From assembly GCF_001598335.1 (NCBI RefSeq), contig NZ_BCYT01000005.1, positions 62,001-126,000 on the forward strand: a stretch of 64,000 bases of DNA. The letters run 5' to 3'. This stretch comes from Sphingobium abikonense NBRC 16140 (GTDB lineage: Bacteria > Pseudomonadota > Alphaproteobacteria > Sphingomonadales > Sphingomonadaceae). Positions 8,184-15,600 of this stretch are shown piece after piece. Under the pieces are notes generated by a model, which was not told the DNA's origin, searched no databases, and worked only from the letters and a program-made list of their open reading frames with translations. Position 1 is the stretch's first letter; each line of letters starts with the position of its first letter. Both the position numbers and the translations under genes were made by a program.

Positions 8184-8525
8184 TCAGCAGATTGTTTCAG
8201 CGGCGAACCGTTCCGCTTCCGCGACATCGAGTTCGACTACCCACAGGTCCGGATCCGACCTGCGGCGGCGTTCGATATAGGTGGCGAGCGCGTCTGGATC
8301 GTCGCCAGGCGCAGGTCCACAGCGCATCAACGCATAACCGCCATCAAGGTTCGGCACCCGCTCAAAAAGACCGATATCCTGTCCCCGATCCAGCGCCTGG
8401 ACAAGGATGACGCCGCTTATCTCATCGCCTTTGACCAGGATGGTGGCAAAACCCCCAGCCTCGGCGACGCGTCGCCGCAGGGCCCCCACCAGCATCGCGC
8501 TGGTCAGCCGGGTATCAGGCGACAT
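8184..8525 (-). CDS. DUF1491 family protein
   Basis: A 113-residue cytoplasmic protein of the DUF1491 family, widespread in alphaproteobacteria and without known function. Typical features are ALRRRVAEAGGFATILVKGD, SGVILVQ and the C-terminal DPDLWVVELDVAEAERF. It has no signal peptide or membrane segment. ATG 8525 overlaps the end of the thioesterase gene by eleven bases, so translation is probably coupled. It ends the run hpf-ptsN-thioesterase-DUF1491. Confidence 0.85.
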   Translation of the reverse strand: MSPDTRLTSAMLVGALRRRVAEAGGFATILVKGDEISGVILVQALDRGQDIGLFERVPNLDGGYALMRCGPAPGDDPDALATYIERRRRSDPDLWVVELDVAEAERFAAETIC

Positions 8526-8976
8526 AGCCGGGAAGCGAGGACAGGGGGAATTGCGAGCGCATGAAAGTGCCGGTTCCCCGGCCGACCTCTTCTCCGTCCG
8601 AATCGATCAGGCTGGCTTCGGCGACATAGACACGCCGCTTGCCGCTGATCCAGCGTCCTTCCGCGCGTATCCGTCCCGGCCCGATCGGGCGGGTGAACAG
8701 CAGGTTGAAGGCGGTCGTCAGCAGGAAGCGATCGCTGACCAGGCTGTTCGCCGCGTAGAAGGCGGCATCGTCCAGCATCTTGAAATAAACGGTGCCATGA
8801 ACGGCGCCGGCCGCATGGAATTGGCTTTCATCGACATCGAAGTCGATGCGGGACCGGCCTGCTTCTGTGATGACGAGATCGGATCGGAACAGGCGGTTGA
8901 TCGGCGCGGAACGATAAAGCTGCTCCAGCGCGCGGAAATGCGCGGCTTCCCCGCTCGGGCCGTCAGGCTGCGTCAC
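8515..8976 (-). CDS. PaaI-type acyl-CoA thioesterase (hotdog fold)
   Basis: The protein has a hotdog-fold thioesterase pattern: FHAAGAVHGTVYFKMLDDAA near residue 55, then LLTTAFNLLFTRP and GRWISGKRRVYVAEASLID. It would hydrolyse an acyl-CoA or related thioester in the cytoplasm, with substrate unknown. The open frame extends up to 9057, but that extension lies inside ptsN and does not resemble the family. I chose GTG 8976, which overlaps the ptsN stop by 14 bases and gives a 153-residue protein of usual size. It also overlaps the DUF1491 start, consistent with one operon. Confidence 0.85.
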   Translation of the reverse strand: MTQPDGPSGEAAHFRALEQLYRSAPINRLFRSDLVITEAGRSRIDFDVDESQFHAAGAVHGTVYFKMLDDAAFYAANSLVSDRFLLTTAFNLLFTRPIGPGRIRAEGRWISGKRRVYVAEASLIDSDGEEVGRGTGTFMRSQFPLSSLPGYVA

Positions 8977-9436
8977 GCGTCCCGCTGCCTGCAAGGAGCG
9001 CGTAAAGCGCTTCGGCCGAACTGGCGCCCCGCAGGCGCGCCACATTATGATCGTCACGCAGGTAACGCGACACGCGCGCCAGAGTCTTCAGATGCTCGGC
9101 GCCGCTGTCCACCGGAGAAAGCAGAGCGAAGATGATATCGACCGGGGCATCGTCCACGGCATCGAACGGCATGGCGGGGTCGGCCAGAATGACCAGCGCA
9201 CACATGCGGGCCAGTCCGGGGATTTTGGCATGGGGAATGGCAACGCCGCCGCCAAAGCCCGTCGACCCAAGCCGCTCGCGGTCGAACAATGCCTCTGCGA
9301 CGATCGCAGCATCGAGGCCATAGGCGTCCGCCGCCAGCGCCGCGATTTTCTGAAACAGCTGTTTCTTGCCATTGATCGTAAGCCGCGCGGCCAGCGCGTC
9401 GGGCGAGACGATATCGTTGAACTGTACCATGACCAT
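8963..9436 (-). CDS. ptsN: Nitrogen PTS phosphocarrier EIIA(Ntr)
   Basis: This 157-residue EIIA-Ntr protein is the terminal phosphate acceptor of the regulatory nitrogen phosphotransferase system, which controls transporters and signalling proteins rather than sugar uptake. The active-site histidine is His69 in GGGVAIPHAKIPGL. The ends of the domain (FNDIVSPDALAARL and EHLKTLARVSRYLRD) fit the family. A second in-frame ATG at codon 3 is possible. It lies downstream of hpf, a classic pairing. In many proteobacteria rpoN precedes this pair; here the next gene upstream is dnaQ. Confidence 0.94.
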   Translation of the reverse strand: MVMVQFNDIVSPDALAARLTINGKKQLFQKIAALAADAYGLDAAIVAEALFDRERLGSTGFGGGVAIPHAKIPGLARMCALVILADPAMPFDAVDDAPVDIIFALLSPVDSGAEHLKTLARVSRYLRDDHNVARLRGASSAEALYALLAGSGTRDAA

Positions 9437-9561
9437 TCCGAACCAGCCGAGCCGCGCTCAGCCAAGGGGAAGATCATGCGCGTATGCTCGGGGACTGTGA
9501 AGCCCGGCCCCATAAGCCGCCCGACCCCGAAGGTCAACAGCGCGGGGCCGGGCGCAAGGGG

Positions 9562-10155
9562 TCAGGCGCGCGGCTCGACCCAGCCGATCGTCCCGTCCTG
9601 ACGACGATAGACCATGTTATAGGTCGATGTGCCCGCGTTCATGAACAACAGGGCATTGGTGTTGCGCAGGTCGAGCATCATCACCGCGTCGGACACGCTT
9701 GCCTCTGGAATGTCGACGCGCGTTTCCGCGACGATCAGAGGCGCGTCATCGGGTTCCTCCTCGTCGCGGCCGCCGGCAAAGATGGTGTAGCCCGCGCCAT
9801 CGACATCATCCAGGCTGAAGCCATTGGCGCGCTGCGCTTCGGCGGCGGCGGCCTGCTGGCTGCGGTCCTTCAAGCGGCGCATATAGCGGCGCAGCTGCTT
9901 TTCAATCCGTTCGGCCGCCTGGTCGAAGGCCGGATGTGCTTCCTGCGCTTCGCCCGCACCTTTAAGGATAAGACCGGTCATGACATGGCAGACGATGTCG
10001 CAATGGAAAGCGCCATGCGGCGCGCCCCGGAAGGTGACCTGGGCGGAAATCGTGCGGGAAAAATATTTCTCGGCCATCGCCTCGAGCCGATCCCAGACAT
10101 GCTGCTTGAGCGCATCGCCCGTTTCGACCTGATGCCCGGAAACACGAATATCCAT
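9562..10155 (-). CDS. hpf: Ribosome hibernation promoting factor, long form
   Basis: The 197-residue protein is a long-form HPF. The N-terminal S30AE/RaiA domain (about residues 1-105, from MDIRVSGHQVETGDALKQHV) binds the 30S subunit. A linker leads to the C-terminal dimerisation domain (about 140-195, with SVSDAVMMLDLRNTNALLF and YNMVYRRQDGTIGW), which lets the protein pair two ribosomes into 100S dimers in slow growth. The open frame begins earlier, but ATG 10155 is preceded by AAGGAGAAGG and begins the known domain. ptsN follows after 125 bases. Confidence 0.94.
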   Translation of the reverse strand: MDIRVSGHQVETGDALKQHVWDRLEAMAEKYFSRTISAQVTFRGAPHGAFHCDIVCHVMTGLILKGAGEAQEAHPAFDQAAERIEKQLRRYMRRLKDRSQQAAAAEAQRANGFSLDDVDGAGYTIFAGGRDEEEPDDAPLIVAETRVDIPEASVSDAVMMLDLRNTNALLFMNAGTSTYNMVYRRQDGTIGWVEPRA

Positions 10156-10230
10156 ATGCCTTCTCCTTGTTCTTGCCGAACCGCCGGGAGGGCGGCCGGG
10201 TTGGCGTGAAGGCACAGGTCCCTGCTGGGC

Positions 10231-10923
10231 CTATGCCTCCTCCAGCCAGAGCGGCCTGTCCAGCGTCGCGACGAACGCGGCGTGCCTCTCCAGCTCCTGC
10301 GCGCTCGCCATGAAGACGCGCGCAGGACGAACAGGGCGAACCACGGGACTTTCCGTCAGTTCCACCCTGACGATCTCTTTTGCTTCCTCCTGTGCCAGAC
10401 CCAGGCCGATCTGCCGGCCGCCGGTCAGTTCGATGTAAAGCTGCGCCAGCAATTCGGCGTCCAGCAACGCGCCATGCTTGATCCGATGGCTGCGATCGAT
10501 GCCGTAGCGCGTGCAAAGCGCGTCGAGGCTGTGCTTGGCGCCCGGATGCAGTTGCCGGGCGATCGCGACCGTGTCGATCATGCGATGCATGCCGACTTCC
10601 GGATGGCCGCATAATGTCAGTTCATGATTGAGGAATCCGAAATCGAAGCGTGCATTGTGCGCGACAAGCGGACTGTCCTCCAGAAAGTCGAGCAGTTCGA
10701 GCGCGCCAGCCGCAAAGACCGGGTGCTTGGCCAGGAAATCGGCGGACAGGCCATGCACGGCAAAGGCCGCCGCCGGCATATCGCGTTCGGGGTGATAATA
10801 AGCGTGGAACGTGCGCCCAGTCGGCACCCGGTTGACCAGCTCGATACAGCCAATCTCCACCATCCGGTCGCCGGATGCGGGGTCGAACCCCGTCGTTTCG
10901 GTATCGAAAATAATCTCGCGCAT
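10231..10923 (-). CDS. dnaQ: DNA polymerase III epsilon subunit (proofreading exonuclease)
   Basis: The 230-residue protein is a DEDDh 3'-5' exonuclease. The first motif FDTETTG is at residues 5-11, the second is HNARFDFGFLNHEL near residue 90, and HGALLDAELLAQLY near 155 supplies the last His and Asp. It proofreads for the replicative polymerase. I took ATG 10923, which starts MREIIFDTETTG, rather than the longer frame, because family members begin just ahead of motif I. It lies 31 bases after coaE in a minus-strand run with aroE, maf and ppsR. Confidence 0.95.
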   Translation of the reverse strand: MREIIFDTETTGFDPASGDRMVEIGCIELVNRVPTGRTFHAYYHPERDMPAAAFAVHGLSADFLAKHPVFAAGALELLDFLEDSPLVAHNARFDFGFLNHELTLCGHPEVGMHRMIDTVAIARQLHPGAKHSLDALCTRYGIDRSHRIKHGALLDAELLAQLYIELTGGRQIGLGLAQEEAKEIVRVELTESPVVRPVRPARVFMASAQELERHAAFVATLDRPLWLEEA

Positions 10924-10954
10924 CGCCCTCGCAATCGACTCTGTGGGCCGACCC

Positions 10955-11548
10955 TTATCTGCCTGTCTTGCGGCCAAGGCAAGCGACCAGACCGCGGACC
11001 TGTGCGGCCGTTCTGGCCAAGGTTGTGCCCGTATGAATGATATAATCGGCCTTTGACCGCTTTACAGTATCCGGCGTCTGCAAATTCAGGATCTGCCGGA
11101 ATTTCCCTGTTGTCATGCCCGGTCGGGCTAGCACCCGCCGCCGCTGTTTCCAGGCCGGCGCAGTAACGACGATCACGCCGTCCAGTCGCCTGTCGCCACG
11201 GGTTTCGAACAGGAGCGGAATGTCGAGAATGACGAAGGCACAGGCGCGGTGGCGTTGCAGGAACCGCTTGCGCCGCGCATGGACCGCGGGATGGACGATC
11301 GCCTCCAGCGCCTTGCGCGCCTCGGGATTGCCGAAGACGGCAGCGCCCAGCCTCGCGCGGTCCACGCCCTTGCGGCCAGTGGTTCCGGGAAAGCGCGCTT
11401 CGATGGCGGGAAGCAGCGGACCGCCGGGACCCTGCAGGTGATGCACCTCGGCATCGGCGTCGAATACCGGCACGCCCGCCCGCCGAAACATGGCCGCGAC
11501 GGTCGATTTTCCCATGCCGATCGAGCCGGTGAGGCCATATACCTTCAT
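10955..11548 (-). CDS. coaE: Dephospho-CoA kinase
   Basis: CoaE phosphorylates dephospho-CoA to coenzyme A, the last step of the pathway. The 197-residue protein has the P-loop GSIGMGKST at residues 8-16, AGVPVFDADAEVHHL near 27, and LDIPLLFETRGDRRLDG near 110. The ATG at 11548 overlaps the aroE stop codon by four bases (ATGA), which indicates translational coupling. It belongs to the ppsR-maf-aroE-coaE-dnaQ group next to the origin, an order shared by many alphaproteobacteria. Confidence 0.95.
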   Translation of the reverse strand: MKVYGLTGSIGMGKSTVAAMFRRAGVPVFDADAEVHHLQGPGGPLLPAIEARFPGTTGRKGVDRARLGAAVFGNPEARKALEAIVHPAVHARRKRFLQRHRACAFVILDIPLLFETRGDRRLDGVIVVTAPAWKQRRRVLARPGMTTGKFRQILNLQTPDTVKRSKADYIIHTGTTLARTAAQVRGLVACLGRKTGR

Positions 11549-12372
11549 GACTGTGCGGCGAGCAGCCGTTCGCGCAATTCCCCGTCCAGATCGCGGGGCG
11601 GCTGCGCGTCGAAGAAGATGTCGAAGGCTAGAGCCGCCTGCCCGATCAGCATTTCAAGCCCATCGAGCGTCCGCAAATCCCGCGCACGCGCAGCTCTGAG
11701 CAAGCCGGTTTCCAGGGGTGCATAGACGATGTCATAGACGGTCGACTTGGCCGGCAATGGCGTCAGGTCGAGGTCGAGCGCGGGTTGCCCGACCATGCCG
11801 AGCGAGGTCGAATTGACCAGCAGGTCGGCGGCCGGCAGCGCATCGGCCATGCCAAGCACTCTGCCCTTCACGCGTGCGCGATCGAGCAGCGCCTGCCCCT
11901 TGGTCGCGTCGCGCGCCATGATGCTGATGTCGGGAACGCCCAGGCTGGCGAGCGCGAACAGGATCGCCCGCGCCCCGCCGCCCGATCCGACGATGACTGC
12001 GCTGCTGCCCTTCCACCCTTCGCGCAGCAAGGGCTGAAGGAAGCCGCCGGCGTCGGTATTGGTGCCGATCAGCGGCCCGCCGGTTTCCGATGCGATGGTA
12101 TTGACCGCCCCGATCCTGTCGCGCACCCCGCCCGGATCATCGACATAGTCGAGCACCGCGATCTTGTGCGGAATGGTGACGTTGCAGCCCAGCCAGTCCG
12201 GGTCGGCCCGGCGCTCGAGAAAATAGCTGCCAAGGCCCTCGGCAGGGACATGCGTCTTGCGATATTCCGCCTCGATATTGAGCGCCTCAAGCCAGAAATT
12301 ATGGATGAGCGGCGACTGGCTATGTGCGATCGGATCGCCGATCACCTCGGCATAGGGGAGCTTGTCTGTCAT
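11545..12372 (-). CDS. aroE: Shikimate dehydrogenase (NADP+)
   Basis: AroE reduces 3-dehydroshikimate to shikimate in aromatic amino acid synthesis. The 275-residue protein shows DPIAHSQSPLIHNFW near residue 13, the substrate-site NVTIPHK with its catalytic lysine near 65, NTDAGGF near 102, and a nucleotide-binding loop IVGSGGGARAILFAL near 127. It overlaps maf by four bases upstream and coaE by four bases downstream, so the three are likely translated as a coupled unit. Confidence 0.95.
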   Translation of the reverse strand: MTDKLPYAEVIGDPIAHSQSPLIHNFWLEALNIEAEYRKTHVPAEGLGSYFLERRADPDWLGCNVTIPHKIAVLDYVDDPGGVRDRIGAVNTIASETGGPLIGTNTDAGGFLQPLLREGWKGSSAVIVGSGGGARAILFALASLGVPDISIMARDATKGQALLDRARVKGRVLGMADALPAADLLVNSTSLGMVGQPALDLDLTPLPAKSTVYDIVYAPLETGLLRAARARDLRTLDGLEMLIGQAALAFDIFFDAQPPRDLDGELRERLLAAQS

Positions 12373-12974
12373 GCCTTCAGAACGCCGCGGACGCGCAGAA
12401 AGTCAAGCAGGGGAAGCAGCGGCAGGCCCTGAATGGCGAACTGGCTGCCCTCCACCCGACTGAACAGCTGCGCGCCCGGCCCTTCGATCCGGTAGCAGCC
12501 CACGCACCAGCGGCATTTGTCCCAGTCGCTGTCCAGATAGGCAGTGATGAACGCGTCCGACAACGGCCGCATGGTCATGCGCGCACGCTCGACATGGCGC
12601 CAGATCGGCTCACCGTTAAGGATGATGACGGCGGCGCTGTGGAGGTGATGCGTCCGGCCCGAAAGCTGGCGCAGGATGCGCTCCGCATCCGCCCGGTCGA
12701 TCGCCTTGTCGATCATCTCGCCCCGTTCCGCGCCGTCGCCAATGCTGAGCGTCTGGTCACAGCCCAGCACCAGCGCGCCGGGCACGCGGCGCGATACCTT
12801 AAGCGCCTTGAGTTCCGCCAAGGCATCGGCGAGCGCGCGGGCGTCCAGCCCGTCGGCGCGCAGCGCTTCCTTGGCGGCATCTTCGTCCACGCCCGGGGAT
12901 AGCGCCTCAAAGGGCACCTGCGCCGCGCTCAGCAACGCCCGGCGGCTCGCGCTTTGCGAGGCAAGGACGATCAT
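12369..12974 (-). CDS. maf: Maf-type nucleoside triphosphate pyrophosphatase
   Basis: Maf proteins hydrolyse non-canonical or selected nucleoside triphosphates to monophosphates and so keep them out of RNA and DNA. The 201-residue protein begins with the typical LASQSASRRALL, has LGCDQTLSIGDGAERGEM near residue 70 and a RTHHLHSAAVI segment. In Maf families ATLGCDQ-type motifs mark the active site. It overlaps ppsR and aroE by four bases on either side. Which of the Maf/YhdE/YceF substrate classes applies cannot be told from the sequence alone. Confidence 0.92.
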   Translation of the reverse strand: MIVLASQSASRRALLSAAQVPFEALSPGVDEDAAKEALRADGLDARALADALAELKALKVSRRVPGALVLGCDQTLSIGDGAERGEMIDKAIDRADAERILRQLSGRTHHLHSAAVIILNGEPIWRHVERARMTMRPLSDAFITAYLDSDWDKCRWCVGCYRIEGPGAQLFSRVEGSQFAIQGLPLLPLLDFLRVRGVLKA

Positions 12975-13798
12975 GCGCCATCTCCTTCGGCCAAGACGCG
13001 GTCATTGAAAAGGTTGATAATCGCCGCGGCCGCTTCCTCGATCGACCGCCGCGTCATGTCGATGACGGGCCAGCCATGGTCGGCGAACATGCGGCGGGCA
13101 AAGGCGAGTTCATCCTGCACCTTGTCGATATCGACATAAGCGGTTTCAGGCGCCTGGTTGAGCGAGAGCAACCGGTTGCGGCGTATCTGCACCAGCCGTT
13201 CGGGACTGACCGTAAGGCCCACGACCATCGGATGACGCAACGTGTATAGGCTGCGCGGCGGCGGCGATTCCGGAACCAGCGGGATATTCGCGGTTTTGTA
13301 GCCGCGATTGGCGAGATAGATGGATGTCGGCGTCTTGGACGCGCGCGATACCCCCGCCAGCACGATATCGGCCTCCTCCCAATTTTCATGGCCCACGCCG
13401 TCATCATGGGCGATGGTAAACTGGATCGCCTCGATCCGCGCGAAATAGGCTTCGTCCAATATATGCTTGCGGCCCGGCCGGGTGCGGGTTTCCTGCCCCA
13501 ATATGTTGGAGAGGGCGTCCGCCACGCTGTCGAGCGCCGCCACATGCGGCAGACCAAGAGCGCGGCACCGGGTTTCCAGCCGCCGCCGCAGCATATGGTT
13601 CGTCAGCGTGAACAGCACCAGGCCGGGATTGGCGGCGATATCCTCCATGATCCGATCAAGATGGACCTCCGATCGCACCATGGGCCAGAAATGGCGGATC
13701 GCCTCGACATTTTCGAACAGGCCGATCGCCGCCTTGGCGATGTTTTCCAGCGTTTCCCCGGTAGAGTCCGAAAGAAGATGGAGGTGGATGCGCGCCAT
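12971..13798 (-). CDS. ppsR: Bifunctional kinase/phosphorylase regulating PEP synthase or PPDK (DUF299)
   Basis: The 275-residue protein is of the DUF299/PpsR family, which uses ADP to phosphorylate, and phosphate to reactivate, pyruvate-phosphate or PEP-synthesising enzymes. It starts MARIHLHLLSDSTGET and carries the nucleotide-binding GVSRASKTPTSIYLANRG near residue 150, then PLVPESPPP. I took ATG 13798 because family members start there; the frame is open further upstream. In Caulobacter and other alphaproteobacteria a homologue flanks the replication origin opposite hemE, exactly as here. Confidence 0.93.
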   Translation of the reverse strand: MARIHLHLLSDSTGETLENIAKAAIGLFENVEAIRHFWPMVRSEVHLDRIMEDIAANPGLVLFTLTNHMLRRRLETRCRALGLPHVAALDSVADALSNILGQETRTRPGRKHILDEAYFARIEAIQFTIAHDDGVGHENWEEADIVLAGVSRASKTPTSIYLANRGYKTANIPLVPESPPPRSLYTLRHPMVVGLTVSPERLVQIRRNRLLSLNQAPETAYVDIDKVQDELAFARRMFADHGWPVIDMTRRSIEEAAAAIINLFNDRVLAEGDGA

Positions 13799-13820
13799 GT
13801 GCCCATCTGTGTGGAAGGGC

Positions 13821-13829
13821 TGTGGATAA
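13821..13829 (-). promoter_or_regulatory. DnaA box (perfect)
   Basis: TGTGGATAA is the exact complement of the DnaA consensus TTATCCACA. It lies 23 bases upstream of the ppsR start, at the left edge of the predicted origin. Confidence 0.85.
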
Positions 13830-13889
13830 AGCAAGGGAGGAATCAGTGGATGATCGGCCGGTCATTCCCGCTCCCCACTGACCGGATTC

Positions 13890-13898
13890 TTATCCACA
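13890..13898 (+). promoter_or_regulatory. DnaA box (perfect)
   Basis: TTATCCACA matches the DnaA consensus exactly, in the opposite orientation to the box at 13821. It is in the middle of the ppsR-hemE gap. Confidence 0.87.
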
Positions 13899-13920
13899 AC
13901 CCTCCCACAGGCGCTCAATT

Positions 13921-13929
13921 TCATCCACA
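13921..13929 (+). promoter_or_regulatory. DnaA box (one mismatch)
   Basis: TCATCCACA differs from the DnaA consensus at position 2. It is in the same orientation as, and 31 bases from, the perfect box at 13890. Confidence 0.65.
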
Positions 13930-13932
13930 GCC

Positions 13933-13941
13933 TGTGGATAG
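13933..13941 (-). promoter_or_regulatory. DnaA box (one mismatch)
   Basis: On the minus strand this reads CTATCCACA, one change from the consensus. It faces the box at 13921, three bases away, forming an inverted pair. Confidence 0.65.
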
Positions 13942-14055
13942 CGGGGATAGGGAAGCTGACTCGGATGCGATTGCGTCGATCGTCAGAGTCAATCTGTTGG
14001 CAATTGTGGGCACAGCGCAGTAACCCCGCTGCCAACGCGCCAACATCTGCATCAT

Positions 14056-14076
14056 CCTTTTTGAATCTTAATTAAG
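14056..14076. other. AT-rich tract, candidate DNA unwinding element
   Basis: About 20 bases dominated by A and T (including CTTAATTAAG) stand out in an otherwise GC-rich region and lie directly next to hemE, on one side of the DnaA boxes. This is where an unwinding element is expected, but it could equally serve as the hemE promoter. Confidence 0.45.
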
Positions 14077-14086
14077 TGAGAGTCTG

Positions 14087-15145
14087 ATGAGCCTGAACGC
14101 CCCGGCCCAAATTGCCGACAAGCCATTATTGGGCGTGCTGCGGGGTGAGCGGCCGGCCGTGCCGCCCGTCTGGCTGATGCGTCAGGCGGGACGCTATCTG
14201 CCCGAATATCGCGCCCTGCGCGCCGACAAGGGCGGGTTTCTGGAGCTGGTCTATGATAGCGCCGCCGCGGCGGAAGTGACGCTGCAACCTTTGCGCCGGT
14301 TCGGCTTTGACGGGGCGATCCTGTTTTCCGATATTCTGATCATACCCTATGCCATGGGGCAAAATCTGTGGTTCGAAGCTGGCGAAGGCCCGCGCCTCGC
14401 GCCCATCCTGGCGGAAACCGACCTGTCCGCGCTGACGCCCGACTGGTCGCGCTTCGATGCGATCTATGAAACGGTGCGCCGGGTAAAGGCCGCATTGGAC
14501 CCTGATGTCACCTTCCTGGGCTTTGCCGGAAGTCCCTGGACGATCGCGACCTATATGGTGGCGGGACAGGGCAGCAAGGATCATGGCGCGGCGCGGCGCA
14601 TGGCCTATTGCGAGCCCGATCGCTTCGCCGCGTTGATTGACGCGATCATCGACGCGACCGTCACGTATCTCAGCGGTCAGATCGAGGCCGGTGTGGAGGC
14701 CGTGCAGCTGTTCGACAGCTGGGCCGGGAGCCTGTCGCCGATCCAGTTCGAACGCTGGGTGATAGATCCCAACCGCCGCATCGTCGCGGCGCTGAAAGAG
14801 CGCCATCCCGACATCCCGATCATTGGCTTTCCCAAGGGTGCGGGCGCGAAGCTGGCCGATTATGCGGCGCAGACCGGCGTCGATGCCGTCGGCGTCGATG
14901 AAACCATCGATCCGCGCTGGGCGCATGACGCCTTGCCGGCAGGCATGCCGGTGCAGGGCAATCTCGATCCCCTGGCGCTGATTGCCGGCGGGCGCGCGGT
15001 GGAGGAAGCGGTGGACGCGATCCGCGCCGCCTTTGCGGACCGCCCGCATATCTTCAACCTTGGCCATGGCATTTTGCCCGACACGCCCATTGCGCATGTC
15101 GAGGCGCTTCTTAGCTATGTGCGACAGCAAGGAGATTGCAGCTGA
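14087..15145 (+). CDS. hemE: Uroporphyrinogen decarboxylase
   Basis: HemE converts uroporphyrinogen III to coproporphyrinogen III in haem synthesis, acting in the cytoplasm without cofactor. The 352-residue protein has the diagnostic PPVWLMRQAGRYLPEYR near residue 26 and FLGFAGSPWTIATYMV near 142, with AVQLFDSWAGSLSP near 205 and FNLGHGILPDTP near 323. It lies right beside the predicted origin, as in Caulobacter. The stop codon overlaps the hemJ start by one base (TGATG). Confidence 0.97.
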   Translation: MSLNAPAQIADKPLLGVLRGERPAVPPVWLMRQAGRYLPEYRALRADKGGFLELVYDSAAAAEVTLQPLRRFGFDGAILFSDILIIPYAMGQNLWFEAGEGPRLAPILAETDLSALTPDWSRFDAIYETVRRVKAALDPDVTFLGFAGSPWTIATYMVAGQGSKDHGAARRMAYCEPDRFAALIDAIIDATVTYLSGQIEAGVEAVQLFDSWAGSLSPIQFERWVIDPNRRIVAALKERHPDIPIIGFPKGAGAKLADYAAQTGVDAVGVDETIDPRWAHDALPAGMPVQGNLDPLALIAGGRAVEEAVDAIRAAFADRPHIFNLGHGILPDTPIAHVEALLSYVRQQGDCS

Positions 15146-15585
15146 TGGCCTATCTTGGCGCCGCCTATCTGTGGGTGAAGGCCGCCCATCTGATCTTCGT
15201 CATCTTCCTGATGGCGGGCTTGTTCATGATGCCGCGTTTCTTCGTCTATCATCAGGAAACCGTGCCGGGATCGCCCGAGGACCAGCGCTGGATCGAACGC
15301 GAGAGCCGCTTGCTCAAGATCATCCTCAACCCCTCGCTGGTGCTGGTCTGGGTGCTGGGGTTGATGCTGATGGTGGAAATCGGCGCGTGGCAGTTCGGCT
15401 GGTTCCACCTCAAGCTGCTCTTCGTGCTGGGCTTGACCGGCTATCATGGCTGGATCGCGAGCTACACGAAGAAGCTGGCCAAGGGGCAGCGGCCGTTTGG
15501 CGACCGGCAATTGCGATTGCTGAACGAAATTCCGGGAATCGCCGCCGCCGTCATCGTGATCGCGGTGATCGTGAAGCCCTTCTGA
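15145..15585 (+). CDS. hemJ: Protoporphyrinogen IX oxidase, HemJ type
   Basis: HemJ oxidises protoporphyrinogen IX to protoporphyrin IX at the inner membrane. The 146-residue protein has about four membrane segments. WVKAAHLIFVIFLMAGLFMM carries the conserved N-terminal histidine, MPRFFVYH follows, and FHLKLLFVLGLTGYHGWI contains the second conserved histidine-lysine region. ATG 15145 follows an AAGGAG at good spacing. Coupling to hemE puts two steps of one pathway together. Confidence 0.9.
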   Translation: MAYLGAAYLWVKAAHLIFVIFLMAGLFMMPRFFVYHQETVPGSPEDQRWIERESRLLKIILNPSLVLVWVLGLMLMVEIGAWQFGWFHLKLLFVLGLTGYHGWIASYTKKLAKGQRPFGDRQLRLLNEIPGIAAAVIVIAVIVKPF

Positions 15586-15600
15586 CAAAGGGCTACACGA

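Larger units (their letters stand above)
13799..14086. other. Predicted chromosomal replication origin (oriC)
   Basis: The 288-base gap between ppsR and hemE has no gene. It contains two perfect DnaA boxes (13821-13829 and 13890-13898), two one-mismatch boxes (13921-13929 and 13933-13941), an AT-rich tract beside hemE (about 14056-14076) and five GANTC sites (13885, 13958, 13986, 14063, 14080). An origin between hemE and the DUF299 gene is the established arrangement in Caulobacter and other alphaproteobacteria. Genes on both sides mainly point away from it, and parS/parAB lie 43 kb to the right. Confidence 0.88.

Noticed and set aside
14068..14077. CTTAATTAAG as a CtrA-binding site in the origin
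   Set aside because: CtrA sites are TTAA-N7-TTAA. Here the two TTAA halves are adjacent, without the seven-base spacing, so I list it only as part of the AT-rich tract.
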